A stretch of DNA of 64,000 nucleotides from Bacillus_BD sp963708895. GTDB lineage: Bacteria; Bacillota; Bacilli; Bacillales; Cytobacillaceae. The stretch is taken from positions 124,001 through 188,000 of the forward strand of contig CAVPUE010000002.1 of the NCBI GenBank assembly GCA_963708895.1, given 5' to 3'. The notes beneath the pieces were generated by a model. The model worked only from the letters and a program-made list of their open reading frames with translations, ran no database searches and was not told where the DNA came from. Made by a program: the position numbers and the translations under genes. Positions 1 to 8,621 of the stretch are shown here, in pieces; position 1 is the stretch's first letter, and each line of letters starts with the position of its first letter.

Positions 1-1
1 T

Positions 2-139
2 CTTTCATTAACTGAACAGCCAGGTATTGAAGGAGTGGCAGTAACGGTAAATGGAAAAGCAGACCTAGTTGATGAAGAAGGAAAAAAATTAACAGAGCCC
101 GTAACTCGACCAGAAAAAGTAAATACAGGTAGTTTTTAA
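2..139 (+). CDS. gerM: Germination protein GerM, C-terminal end (partial)
   Basis: The window opens inside this gene; 45 codons remain before the TAA at 137-139. The visible residues (SLTEQPGIEGVAVTVNGKA, then PEKVNTGSF at the C-terminus) match the end of the GerM domain of the Bacillus sporulation/germination lipoprotein GerM, as I recall that family. GerM is a membrane-anchored protein made in the mother cell and needed for engulfment and later germination. A hairpin terminator follows 35 bases after the stop. In B. subtilis rph comes next, but here rdgB does. The start and signal peptide lie outside the window. Confidence 0.8.
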   Translation, partial: LSLTEQPGIEGVAVTVNGKADLVDEEGKKLTEPVTRPEKVNTGSF

Positions 140-173
140 ATAACCAATTTTGTTATACTAGATACGAATGGAA

Positions 174-208
174 AAGAGTGGGCAGTGATGCCGACTCTTA
201 TTCTTTTT
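174..208 (+). terminator. Rho-independent terminator after gerM
   Basis: A stem with arms AAGAGTGGGCA and TGCCGACTCTT (one G-G mismatch, GTGA loop) is followed by a T-rich tract. It separates gerM from rdgB. An in-frame TTG at 207 lies in the T tract, which argues against it being the rdgB start. Confidence 0.7.
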
Positions 209-239
209 GAAAAATAAAGTAGTGATTGGGGGAGTAGTA

Positions 240-851
240 TTGCAAAGCGTGATTATCGCTACAAAAAATGCAGGCAAGGCGAAAGATTTTGAGAGAATCT
301 TGAAACCATATGGAGTAGAAGTTAAAACATTGTTAGATTTTCCTAGCATTGAGGATGTTGAAGAAACGGGAAAGACATTTGAGGAAAATGCAATTCTGAA
401 AGCAGAAGCAATTAGTAATAAATTTAACCAAATGGTTATTGCAGACGACTCTGGTATTATGGTGGATGCTCTTGATGGAAGACCTGGTGTTTATTCTGCA
501 CGATATGCTGGAGAAGATAAAAATGATGAGGCTAATAATCAAAAAGTATTAGAAGAAATGACCAATGTGACGGAGAATGATCGGACTGCACGTTTTTATT
601 GTGCCATAGCGGTGGCGATACCAAATAAGCCAACCATAACCGTTAATGGAACTTGTGAAGGGAGTATTCTTTTTGAAGGACGTGGGACAAATGGTTTTGG
701 TTACGATCCGATTTTTCTCGTTACTTCTCTAAAAAAGTCAATGGCAGAACTTACTCCAGAAGAGAAAAATGACATAAGCCATCGGGCGAATGCAATGAAA
801 AAACTAGAAAGCCAATTAACGGAGTTTTTTAGGAAAGGAAACGAAGAATGA
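240..851 (+). CDS. rdgB: dITP/XTP pyrophosphatase (RdgB/HAM1 family)
   Basis: Cytosolic nucleotide-sanitising enzyme that hydrolyses dITP, ITP and XTP to monophosphates so that deaminated purines are not incorporated into DNA or RNA (family knowledge). The 203-residue protein has the ATKNAGK substrate-binding motif at residues 7-13, the catalytic/metal ADDSG motif near 68-72, the GTNGFGYDPIF motif in the C-terminal half, and the SHRANA motif near the end. Start: TTG at 240 has GGGGGAG 7 bases upstream; the in-frame TTG at 207 is inside the preceding terminator. It overlaps the next gene by 4 bases (ATGA), so the two are co-translated, as with ysnA-ysnB in B. subtilis. Confidence 0.93.
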   Translation: MQSVIIATKNAGKAKDFERILKPYGVEVKTLLDFPSIEDVEETGKTFEENAILKAEAISNKFNQMVIADDSGIMVDALDGRPGVYSARYAGEDKNDEANNQKVLEEMTNVTENDRTARFYCAIAVAIPNKPTITVNGTCEGSILFEGRGTNGFGYDPIFLVTSLKKSMAELTPEEKNDISHRANAMKKLESQLTEFFRKGNEE

Positions 852-1363
852 AAGTCCTTTTTGTGAGCGATAGCCATGGTTTAACAGCAGAACTTGAAAT
901 GTTGGTTGAAAAACATCAAGATGAAGTAGAACTTTTTATTCATTGTGGAGATTCGGAACTTGCTCCAGACCATCCTGCTTTACAGAATTATGTAGTAGTT
1001 GGTGGAAATTGTGATTTTGATGATCGATTTTCGGAAGATATTGTTGAAAAAATCGGTAATAAAACAATCTTTATCACTCATGGACATAAATATTCAGTAA
1101 AGTCGAGTCTGATGAAGTTAGCTTATAAGGCAAGGGAAGCAAATGCAGATATTGCCTGCTTTGGGCATTCACATTTTCTCGGAGCAGAAATGGCACAAGG
1201 AATCCTCTTTATCAATCCAGGAAGTATCAGATTACCTCGTGGTCGAAAAGAAAAAACATATGTGATTGTAGAAATAGTTGAAGAGGGTTATGAACTTCGT
1301 GTCTATGATCTAAATTCAGGTGAAATGAAAGAGTTAACACAACACTTTTCTCTACCATTCTAA
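848..1363 (+). CDS. ysnB: YfcE/MJ0936-type metallophosphoesterase (YsnB)
   Basis: A 171-residue calcineurin-like phosphoesterase. Metal-ligand motifs appear in the expected order: SDSHG at residues 7-11, GDSE at 34-37, GGNCD at 52-56, THGH at 77-80 and GHSH at 106-109. Homologues hydrolyse phosphodiesters in vitro with two divalent metals; the physiological substrate is not established. It overlaps rdgB by 4 bases and shares its promoter. No separate terminator is obvious before the tRNA gene. Confidence 0.88.
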   Translation: MKVLFVSDSHGLTAELEMLVEKHQDEVELFIHCGDSELAPDHPALQNYVVVGGNCDFDDRFSEDIVEKIGNKTIFITHGHKYSVKSSLMKLAYKAREANADIACFGHSHFLGAEMAQGILFINPGSIRLPRGRKEKTYVIVEIVEEGYELRVYDLNSGEMKELTQHFSLPF

Positions 1364-1451
1364 TCGGTAGAGAAAGTTATTTGTGTTAATTTCAAAAATG
1401 ATGTTGACATTTCGATTTAAAATAAATATAATAAATATTGTCTTTGAAATT

Positions 1452-1528
1452 GTCCCAGTAGCTCAGCTGGATAGAGCATACGCCTTCTAAGCGTACGGTC
1501 GGGAGTTCGAATCTCTCCTGGGACGCCA
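1452..1528 (+). tRNA. tRNA-Arg (anticodon UCU)
   Basis: A 77-base cloverleaf with encoded CCA: acceptor arms GTCCCAG and CTGGGAC, D-arm GCTC...GAGC, anticodon stem TACGC/GCGTA with loop CTTCTAA (TCT at 1486-1488), and a T-arm containing GTTCGAATC. The anticodon reads AGA/AGG arginine codons. Confidence 0.97.
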
Positions 1529-1565
1529 TCTATATATCAATAATTTGTACATACTACCGAAATGT

Positions 1566-1597
1566 AAACTCATCTATTCTATAGATGAGTTTTTTTA
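1566..1597 (+). terminator. Terminator after tRNA-Arg
   Basis: A perfect 12-bp stem, AAACTCATCTAT/ATAGATGAGTTT, with a TCT loop, followed by a T run. Confidence 0.85.
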
Positions 1598-1690
1598 TTT
1601 TAGCTGTGTTAAGGGTAACAAGTCTTACCATATTAAAGACAATTAAAGGTAAAAAATAAAAGGTTATTTAGAAAACATTGATTTTATCGA

Positions 1691-1708
1691 TTTGAAAGCG
1701 AATACAAA
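1691..1708 (+). promoter_or_regulatory. cre site (CcpA) upstream of ilvB
   Basis: The core TGAAAGCGAATACA at 1693-1706 matches the cre consensus WWTGNAARCGNWWWCAWW at every position, including the flanking W bases. Its centre is about 85-90 bases upstream of the expected transcription start. In B. subtilis CcpA activates ilv-leu from a cre site at about this distance, so activation by CcpA is the likely role here. Confidence 0.75.
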
Positions 1709-1751
1709 GTTTATTATTTCTGTTAATTAGAAATAATTCTTTTTTTTGGTC

Positions 1752-1780
1752 TTGACTCCCGCGAAATTTCAGCGTAAGAT
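1752..1780 (+). promoter_or_regulatory. Sigma-A promoter of the ilv-leu operon
   Basis: TTGACT (1752-1757), a 17-bp spacer and TAAGAT (1775-1780). The predicted start near 1787 leaves a leader of about 440 bases before ilvB, containing the T-box. I found no convincing CodY box, although B. subtilis ilv-leu is CodY-repressed. Confidence 0.7.
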
Positions 1781-1902
1781 AATTTCAACAAAGAAATTTA
1801 AACACCTTTCAAAAAGAGTAAAGATTAAATTAGTCAAAATTTCGACTGATTTAATTGAAAATTTTAATACATTATAATTTTTTCTGAACATATACTAAGT
1901 TA

Positions 1903-2197
1903 AAGTGATGAAGAGGACAAGTAATTTATACGTTAGATTGCCAAGAGAGCCGGGGTTGCTGGGAACCGGTGAATCGCGTATTAAATGAACTCACCTCTGA
2001 ATGCTTATCTGAACTACTCATGTTTATTAAGATAAGCCGGGTGTTACGCCACTCGTTAATAAAAAGCGAACAACAAATGTTGTTCTTGAGTGTACGCTTT
2101 TTGCGTAAACGAGGGTGGTACCGTGGAATAGGTTCTCAAAGCCTTTTCATCCCTTAGCCAATTTTATTGGCGATTAGGGATGAAAAGGCTTTTTATA
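1903..2197 (+). ncRNA. T-box leader, leucine-specific, of ilv-leu operon
   Basis: The T-box core AGGGTGGTACCG starts at 2112. A candidate specifier CTC (Leu) lies at 1990-1992 within GAACTCACC. The terminator stem spans 2138-2192 (arms CCTTTTCATCCCTTA and TAGGGATGAAAAGG), followed by a T tract. Uncharged tRNA-Leu pairing with the specifier and T-box would favour the antiterminator and turn on the operon, as in B. subtilis ilv-leu. The 5' boundary is approximate. Confidence 0.92.
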
Positions 2198-2228
2198 TTT
2201 TCAAAAGTAATGAGGAGGTATAATCCAA

Positions 2229-3958
2229 ATGTTGCAAGAAACTGCCTTTACCGGGACGAAGAGTCAACAACAAGCGATTAGCGGGGCTGAGTTATTTATT
2301 AATGCATTGGAAAAAGAGAAAGTAGAAGTAATTTTTGGGTATCCAGGTGGAGCTGTTTTGCCGATTTATGATTCAATCTATGATTCCAAGATTCGTCATA
2401 TTCTACCGCGACATGAACAAGGCGGTATTCATGCTGCAGAGGGTTATGCAAGAGTTACTGGTAAACCAGGAGTAGTTATTGCTACATCAGGACCAGGAGC
2501 AACAAATCTTGTTACAGGTATAGCAGATGCCATGATGGACTCGCTACCATTAGTTGTCTTTACTGGGCAAGTAGCGACTAGTTTAATCGGTTCGGATGCG
2601 TTTCAGGAAGCAGATATTTTAGGGGTGACAACACCTATTACGAAACACAATTATCAAGTACGTAACATTGAAGATATCCCTCGTATTATTAAAGAGGCTT
2701 TTTATATTGCTTCTACTGGTCGACCAGGTCCGGTTTTAATTGATTTTCCAAAAGATATTGCAACGGGTAAGGTTGAATTAAAAGAAGATGACACAGAAAT
2801 TTGTTTGCCAGGTTATCAGCCAACGATTCAACCAAATTATTTGCAAATTAGAAAATTAACAGAAGCTGTCAGCTCTGCAAAGAAACCAGTGATTTTAGCT
2901 GGAGCTGGTGTCTTACATGCAAAAGCGACAGAGGAATTAAAGCAATATGTGGAACAACAAAAAATCCCAGTCGTTCATACACTTCTAGGTCTAGGAGGAT
3001 TCCCGGCAGACCATGAATTATTTATTGGTTTTGGTGGAATGCATGGTTGCTACGCAGCAAATATGGCTATGTATGAAGCAGATCTTTTAATCAATATTGG
3101 AGCACGTTTTGACGATCGCTTAACAGGGAACTTAAAACATTTTGCTCCAAATGCGACGGTGGCACATATTGATATTGATCCTGCGGAAATCGGCAAGAAT
3201 ATTCCGACTACAATTCCAATTGTGGCAGATGCAAAAGAAGCCTTAAAACAATTAGTCGATCAACAGGGGAAACCGCCTGTTCATCAGGAATGGATCGATA
3301 AAATTAAAAATTGGAATAAAGAATATCCTTTCTTTTATAAGGAAGATACAGGAAATCTAAAACCTCAAAAAGTTTTTGAAATGATTTATGAAAAAACAAA
3401 AGGTGAAGCGATTGTCGTTACCGATGTTGGTCAGCATCAAATGTGGGCTGCACAATATTATCGCTTTAATAAAGCAGATAAATGGGTAACATCAGGTGGT
3501 TTAGGTACGATGGGATTTGGTCTCCCTGCAAGTATCGGAGCTCAACTTGCTGCTCCGAATGAAACAGTTGTTATGGTTTCAGGTGATGGTGGTTTCCAAA
3601 TGTGTCTACAAGAACTTCAAGTGATTAGTGAACATAAATTACCAATTAAAATGGTGATTATTAATAATCAGTCACTTGGAATGGTTAGACAATGGCAAGA
3701 ACTTTTCTATAATGAGCGTTATTCTCATAGCTTAATTCCTGGTCAACCAGATTTTGTGAAATTGGCTGAAGCATATGGAATCAAGGGTTATCAAATTAAT
3801 ACAAGTGAAGAAGCAGATACTATTTTAAATGAAGTACTTAACATAATGATGAACCTGTATTATTAGATTTTAGAGTAGAACCAAAAGAATGTGTTTACCC
3901 AATGATTGCAGCAGGAAAAGGACTACATGAAATGGTAGGTGTTAAACCAAATGATTAA
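2229..3958 (+). CDS. ilvB: Acetolactate synthase large subunit (frame broken near 3840)
   Basis: Catalytic TPP/FAD enzyme that makes acetolactate or acetohydroxybutyrate from pyruvate, the first common step to Val, Leu and Ile. The RHEQ motif places the catalytic Glu near residue 63; the TPP/Mg motif GDGG...NN is in the C-terminal third. Strong RBS GAGGAGG precedes ATG 2229. The frame open from 2229 ends early at 3866. Adding one base near 3840 (in CTTAACAT) restores the conserved tail EPVLLDFRVEPKECVYPM and a normal length of about 576 residues, ending at 3958 and overlapping ilvH. A sequencing deletion is likelier than a real lesion. Confidence 0.92.
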
Positions 3959-4469
3959 AAGAATTATCAGTTTAACCGTTCTTAATCAACCAGGTGTACT
4001 AAATCGAATTACTAATTTATTCTCGAAAAGAAATTATAATATTGACAGTATTTCTGTCGGCCCTTCAGAACATGAAGGGGTTTCAAGAATTACCTGTGTT
4101 GTTCAAGTCGAGAATGAAAGCATTATTGAACAAATTACCAAACAATTAAATAAGCAAATCGATGTATTAAAAGTGATTGATATTACTGATCAGGCGATTG
4201 TTTCACGGGAATTAGCACTTATTAAAGTGCAAACTTTACCGAATACTAGAAATGAAATTTACTCACTTATAGAGCCATTTCGTGCATCGATTGTTGATGT
4301 GAGTAAAGATAGTATTGTTATTCAAATTACAGGTGAAACTGAAAAAATTGATGCCTTTATTGAATTAATTAAACCATTTGGAATTAAAGAATTATCAAGA
4401 ACTGGAACAACCGCATTTCCAAGAGGAATGCAGCTACATTCTGGTTCACAGAAGCTTAATATTGTTTAA
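3951..4469 (+). CDS. ilvH: Acetolactate synthase small (regulatory) subunit
   Basis: A 172-residue regulatory subunit with an N-terminal ACT domain (MIKRIISLTVLNQPGVLNR) that binds valine for feedback inhibition and activates IlvB. ATG 3951 is chosen because it gives the canonical N-terminus, has GGTAGGTG just upstream, and overlaps the repaired ilvB stop by 8 bases, implying translational coupling. An upstream in-frame start at 3939 would add a non-conserved MLNQ extension. Confidence 0.93.
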   Translation: MIKRIISLTVLNQPGVLNRITNLFSKRNYNIDSISVGPSEHEGVSRITCVVQVENESIIEQITKQLNKQIDVLKVIDITDQAIVSRELALIKVQTLPNTRNEIYSLIEPFRASIVDVSKDSIVIQITGETEKIDAFIELIKPFGIKELSRTGTTAFPRGMQLHSGSQKLNIV

Positions 4470-4597
4470 TCATCGTTTCATATAACTATCTGGAAAAATT
4501 AATAGTAATCCCCAAATAGGTAAATATAAGAAATGATTTTTATAAATGAATGTAATAAAAAATAAATTATGAATGAGCAGAGAGGAAGTTTTTAACA

Positions 4598-5620
4598 ATG
4601 GCTAAAATGTACTATAACGGAGATGCAAATGCAGAGGTATTAAACGGAAAAACAGTAGCAGTACTTGGATTTGGTTCACAAGGACATGCACACTCTTTAA
4701 ATATGAAAGAAAGCGGCGTAAATGTAATCGTTGGTCTTCGTAAAGGACGTTCATGGGATGCTGCAGTTGAAGCAGGACTTGAAGTATATACTGTAGCTGA
4801 AGCAGTAGCTAAAGCAGATATCGTTCAAATCTTACTTCCAGACGAAAGACAAGCAAAAGTTTATAAAGAAGAAATCGAACCAAACTTAAAAAACCAAACA
4901 TTAATGTTTGCTCATGGTTTTAACGTTCACTTTGGTCAAATCGTACCACCAGCAGAATGTGATGTAATCATGGTTGCACCAAAAGGACCTGGACACTTAG
5001 TAAGAAGAACATACACAGAAGGCGCTGGCGTTCCAGCTATTTTCGCTATTTACCAAGACGTTTCAGGTAAAGCAAAAGATACAGCTTTAGCATACGCTCA
5101 AGCAATTGGTTCTCTACGTGCAGGTGCAATTGAAACAACATTTAAAGAAGAAACAGAAACAGACCTTTTCGGTGAGCAAGCAGTTCTTTGCGGTGGTTTA
5201 ACTTCTCTAATCAAAGCAGGTTTTGAAACTCTTGTTGAAGCTGGCTACCAACCAGAAGTTGCTTACTTCGAATGTCTACACGAAATTAAATTAATCATTG
5301 ACCTTATCTACGAAGGTGGAATGGAAAACATGCGTTATTCTATCTCTGATACAGCAGAATGGGGTGACTTCGTAAGTGGTCCACGTGTAGTAGATGCAAG
5401 AGTGAAAGAAACGATGAAAGAAGTTCTTAAAGACATTCAAACAGGTGAGTTTGCTAAAGGCTGGATCTTAGAAAACCAAGCAAACCGTCCAAAGTATACT
5501 GCAATTAAAAACCGTGAAAGCGAGCACCAAATTGAAGTTGTAGGTCGTGAATTAAGAAAAATGATGCCTTTCGTAAACGACGCTAGACAGAAAGAAGTGG
5601 TGGGTAGTGCAAAAAATTAA
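4598..5620 (+). CDS. ilvC: Ketol-acid reductoisomerase
   Basis: NADPH- and Mg-dependent isomeroreductase, second step of Val/Leu/Ile synthesis, 340 residues (class I length). The N-terminal Rossmann loop GFGSQGHAHS lies at residues 24-33, and the C-terminal knotted domain contains the acidic metal ligands (LFGEQAVLCGG, YECLHE-like segment). It is preceded by a 128-base gap without a terminator, so it belongs to the same operon, and it overlaps leuA by 14 bases. Confidence 0.97.
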   Translation: MAKMYYNGDANAEVLNGKTVAVLGFGSQGHAHSLNMKESGVNVIVGLRKGRSWDAAVEAGLEVYTVAEAVAKADIVQILLPDERQAKVYKEEIEPNLKNQTLMFAHGFNVHFGQIVPPAECDVIMVAPKGPGHLVRRTYTEGAGVPAIFAIYQDVSGKAKDTALAYAQAIGSLRAGAIETTFKEETETDLFGEQAVLCGGLTSLIKAGFETLVEAGYQPEVAYFECLHEIKLIIDLIYEGGMENMRYSISDTAEWGDFVSGPRVVDARVKETMKEVLKDIQTGEFAKGWILENQANRPKYTAIKNRESEHQIEVVGRELRKMMPFVNDARQKEVVGSAKN

Positions 5621-7145
5621 GATTTATGATACGACACTAAGAGATGGAGAACAAACTCCTGGCGTCAATCTTAATTTTTCTGAAAAACTAGAAATCGCAA
5701 AGCAATTAGAACGTTTGAATGTGGATATCATTGAGGCTGGCTTTCCAGCAGCCTCAAAAGGTGATGCAGATTCCGTTAAAAAAATTGCTCAAACCATTAA
5801 AAATAGTACCGTAACTGGTTTAGCTCGTTGTACTCAAAAAGATATGGATATTGCCTGGGAAGCGTTGAAGGATGGGGTAAATCCAAGACTTCATATCTTC
5901 TTAGCAACATCACCAATTCATCGTGAATATAAGCTTAAAATGTCTAAGGAACAAATTGTTGAAACATCTGTTGCGGCCGTAAAATATGCAGCTGCTAAAT
6001 TTCCTGTCGTTCAATGGTCTGCTGAAGATGCAAGTAGAACGGAATTAGACTTTTTAGCTGAAATTGTTGAAAAGGTCATCCAAGCAGGTGCAAATGTCAT
6101 CAATATTCCTGATACAGTAGGATATGGCACTCCTTACGATTATGGCCAAATATTTAAATTTTTAAAGGAAAATGTTCCTTCTATAGATAAAGTTGATCTA
6201 TCTACCCATTGTCATGATGACCTTGGGATGGCTGTTGCAAACTCTCTAGCAGCTGTTGAAAATGGTGCTACACAAGTGGAAGGTACAATCAACGGTATTG
6301 GTGAAAGAGCTGGTAACACTGCTCTAGAAGAAATAGCCTTAGCGCTTCGTATCAGAAATGATCATTATAAGACGGAAACACGTCTCAATTTACAAGAAAT
6401 TAGCAGAACAAGTACAATTGTTAGCAAATTAACAGGGATGGTTGTACCTGCTAATAAAGCAGTCGTTGGTGCGAATGCATTTGCACATGAATCAGGCATC
6501 CATCAGGATGGAGTATTAAAAGAAAAATCGACTTACGAAATTATTTCTCCTGAGTTAGTTGGCTTTGCTTCTAACAACTTAGTGCTTGGGAAACTTTCAG
6601 GACGCCATGCTTTTATAAAACGTCTTGAAGAACTTGGCTTTGTTGTCGAAGACAACGAGGTAAACGATTTATTCGCTGCCTTTAAGGATCTTGCCGATCG
6701 TAAGAAAGAAATGACAGATGATGATTTAGTTGCCATTGTCTTAGAAAATAAAATATCTAAAGATGATCAGTACTATCAATTACTTAATGTGGGTGTTCAA
6801 AGTGTAGAAAATGAACATACAGCAACGATTACCCTTTCAGGTCGTAATAATGAAAAAAATATTACAGAAACAGGAACGGGTAAAGGTAGTGTCGAGGCTG
6901 TTTATAACACTTTAGAGAAAATGGTTGATGAGTCTGTAAACTTATTAGATTATCGTATTCAATCGGTTGGTGGCGGAAGAGACGCACTTGCACAAGTATT
7001 TGTAAAAATGCGCTGTGCTGATGTGGAAACAAGTGGTCGCGGACTTGCTCAAGATGTGATTGAAGCATCTGCAAAAGCTTATTTGAATGCAATCAATCGA
7101 GTCCTCTATTTGAAGGAAAATGCGGATTCAGAGTTAGTAAAGTAA
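5607..7145 (+). CDS. leuA: 2-isopropylmalate synthase
   Basis: Commits 2-ketoisovalerate and acetyl-CoA to leucine. The 512-residue protein has the TIM-barrel metal motif DTTLRDGEQTPG at residues 8-19, the HCHDD metal motif (STHCHDDLGMA), GERAGN, and a C-terminal allosteric domain (SVGGGRDA) for leucine feedback. GTG start at 5607 inside the end of ilvC, behind GTGGTGGG. It is followed by a 273-base gap with two large hairpins before leuB. Confidence 0.96.
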   Translation: MQKIKIYDTTLRDGEQTPGVNLNFSEKLEIAKQLERLNVDIIEAGFPAASKGDADSVKKIAQTIKNSTVTGLARCTQKDMDIAWEALKDGVNPRLHIFLATSPIHREYKLKMSKEQIVETSVAAVKYAAAKFPVVQWSAEDASRTELDFLAEIVEKVIQAGANVINIPDTVGYGTPYDYGQIFKFLKENVPSIDKVDLSTHCHDDLGMAVANSLAAVENGATQVEGTINGIGERAGNTALEEIALALRIRNDHYKTETRLNLQEISRTSTIVSKLTGMVVPANKAVVGANAFAHESGIHQDGVLKEKSTYEIISPELVGFASNNLVLGKLSGRHAFIKRLEELGFVVEDNEVNDLFAAFKDLADRKKEMTDDDLVAIVLENKISKDDQYYQLLNVGVQSVENEHTATITLSGRNNEKNITETGTGKGSVEAVYNTLEKMVDESVNLLDYRIQSVGGGRDALAQVFVKMRCADVETSGRGLAQDVIEASAKAYLNAINRVLYLKENADSELVK

Positions 7146-7154
7146 TAAAATGAT

Positions 7155-7225
7155 GGGCTGACTCAGGTGGAAAAGAGACAAAGTTACCTTCCATGGTAAC
7201 GGTTCTCTTTCTAAAGAGTCAGCCC
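7155..7225 (+). other. Large hairpin 1 in the leuA-leuB gap
   Basis: Outer arms GGGCTGACTC (7155-7164) and GAGTCAGCCC (7216-7225) pair perfectly; AAAGAGA/TCTCTTT and GTTACC/GGTAAC continue the stem inward. It is followed by TGTTTAAAA, a poor T tract. It could be an attenuator, a processing or stability stem, or a partial terminator that lowers leuBCD relative to ilv-leuA. Confidence 0.7.
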
Positions 7226-7287
7226 TGTTTAAAAATAGTTGAAGTATAACTTTTCTGAATTAATAAACATTATTGTTGGTGAAGATA

Positions 7288-7358
7288 AAGCCATTAGTAC
7301 ACATACTCACGCTTGTTTTCATTCGAATAAAACTCGTTCGCATGTATACTAATGGCTT
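7288..7358 (+). other. Large hairpin 2 in the leuA-leuB gap
   Basis: A perfect 12-bp outer stem, AAGCCATTAGTA (7288-7299) with TACTAATGGCTT (7347-7358), encloses a second inverted repeat centred on the palindrome ATTCGAAT with GTTTT/AAAAC arms. No T tract follows. It lies about 60 bases before leuB and resembles a small insertion-like palindrome or a structured mRNA element; its function is unknown. Confidence 0.65.
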
Positions 7359-7418
7359 ATTATCAACATTAACATAGCCCAATATTTAAGTTATAGGTAA
7401 TAAGACGGAGGGATTACT

Positions 7419-8491
7419 ATGGAGAAACGAATCGCAGTATTGCCAGGAGATGGAATTGGCAAAGAAATCATTCAAGGTGCGATTGAAATTTTACAAGCGG
7501 TAGGTGAACGTTATCATCACCAATTCACATTTACATACGGTGAAATCGGAGGATCTGCCGTTGATTCTACTGGAGTACCATTGCCAGAAGAAACCATCAG
7601 CCTATGCAAGGAAAGCGATGCGATTCTTCTAGGAGCTGTAGGTGGACCAAAGTGGGAAACTCTACCCGTTCATCTTCGTCCTGAACAAGGGTTATTAAAA
7701 ATTCGTAAAGAGCTAAATTTATTTGCTAATTTACGTCCAACTACTTACTATCAAAGTCTTGCAGATTCATCACCACTTCGTAAGGATATTATTGAAGGTG
7801 TTGATATGCTAATGGTAAGAGAACTTACTGGCGGAATTTACTTTGGTAAGCCAAGTGAAAGAAGAGAAGTAGAAGGAAAAGAAGCTGTAGTTGATACCCT
7901 TTATTATGAAAGACATGAAATCGAAAGAGTGATCAGACAAGCTTTCGAATTAGCAAAAACAAGAAGAAATAAAGTGACATCTATTGATAAAGCTAATGTA
8001 TTAGAATCTAGCCGTATGTGGCGTGAAGTTGCCATCGAAATTAGTAAGGATTATCCAGAGGTAACCCTTGAACATATGTTAGTTGATAATGGAGCGATGC
8101 AATTAGTTCGTAATCCAAAGCAATTTGACGTTGTTGTAACAGAAAATATGTTTGGGGATATTTTAAGTGATGAGGCTTCTGTTTTAACTGGATCGTTAGG
8201 AATGCTACCATCTGCTAGTATTTCAGAAGATGGTCCTTTCTTTATGAACCAATTCATGGCTCAGCACCAGATATTGCTGGTCAAAACATTGCAAATCCGT
8301 TAGCTACGATCCTTTCTGCAGCGATGATGTTAAAAGTATCATTTGGTTTACAGGAAGAAGCAGAAGCAATTGAAAAAGCAGTGAATTCTGTATTAAATCT
8401 TGGATATAGAACGGGCGACCTAATGTCTGAAGGTAAAACAAAATTATCAACGACTGAAATGATTGGTCAAGTGAAAGCAGCTTTAGTTTAA
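7419..8491 (+). CDS. leuB: 3-isopropylmalate dehydrogenase (frame broken near 8240)
   Basis: NAD-dependent oxidative decarboxylase of leucine synthesis. The N-terminus (RIAVLPGDGIGKEI) and the Mg/substrate region (VTENMFGDILSDEAS) are canonical. The open frame from ATG 7419 ends at 8303, but one added base near 8240 (CCTTTCTTTATG) yields the conserved LYEPIHGSAPDIAGQ motif and a tail ending at 8491, about 357 residues as usual for the family. RBS GACGGAGGG. The defect is most likely a sequencing deletion in a T run. Confidence 0.92.
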
Positions 8492-8621
8492 GATTAATTG
8501 GAAATAAAAAGTTGTTGTTAATGTGAATCTTTGAACCTATCATTAATTAATAAGTAAGTTAATAAAAAAACATCAGCTTTATATATAAATAATAAAGTAT
8601 ATCAATCAAGGGGGGATTACG

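Noticed and set aside
1730..1750. TnrA or CodY site upstream of ilvB
   Set aside because: The AT-rich words here lack the terminal half-sites (TGTNA...TNACA) and do not fit the CodY 15-mer well.
8304..8543. A minus-strand open frame over the end of leuB
   Set aside because: Its region is the leuB C-terminus once the frame break near 8240 is repaired; there is no start signal on the minus strand.
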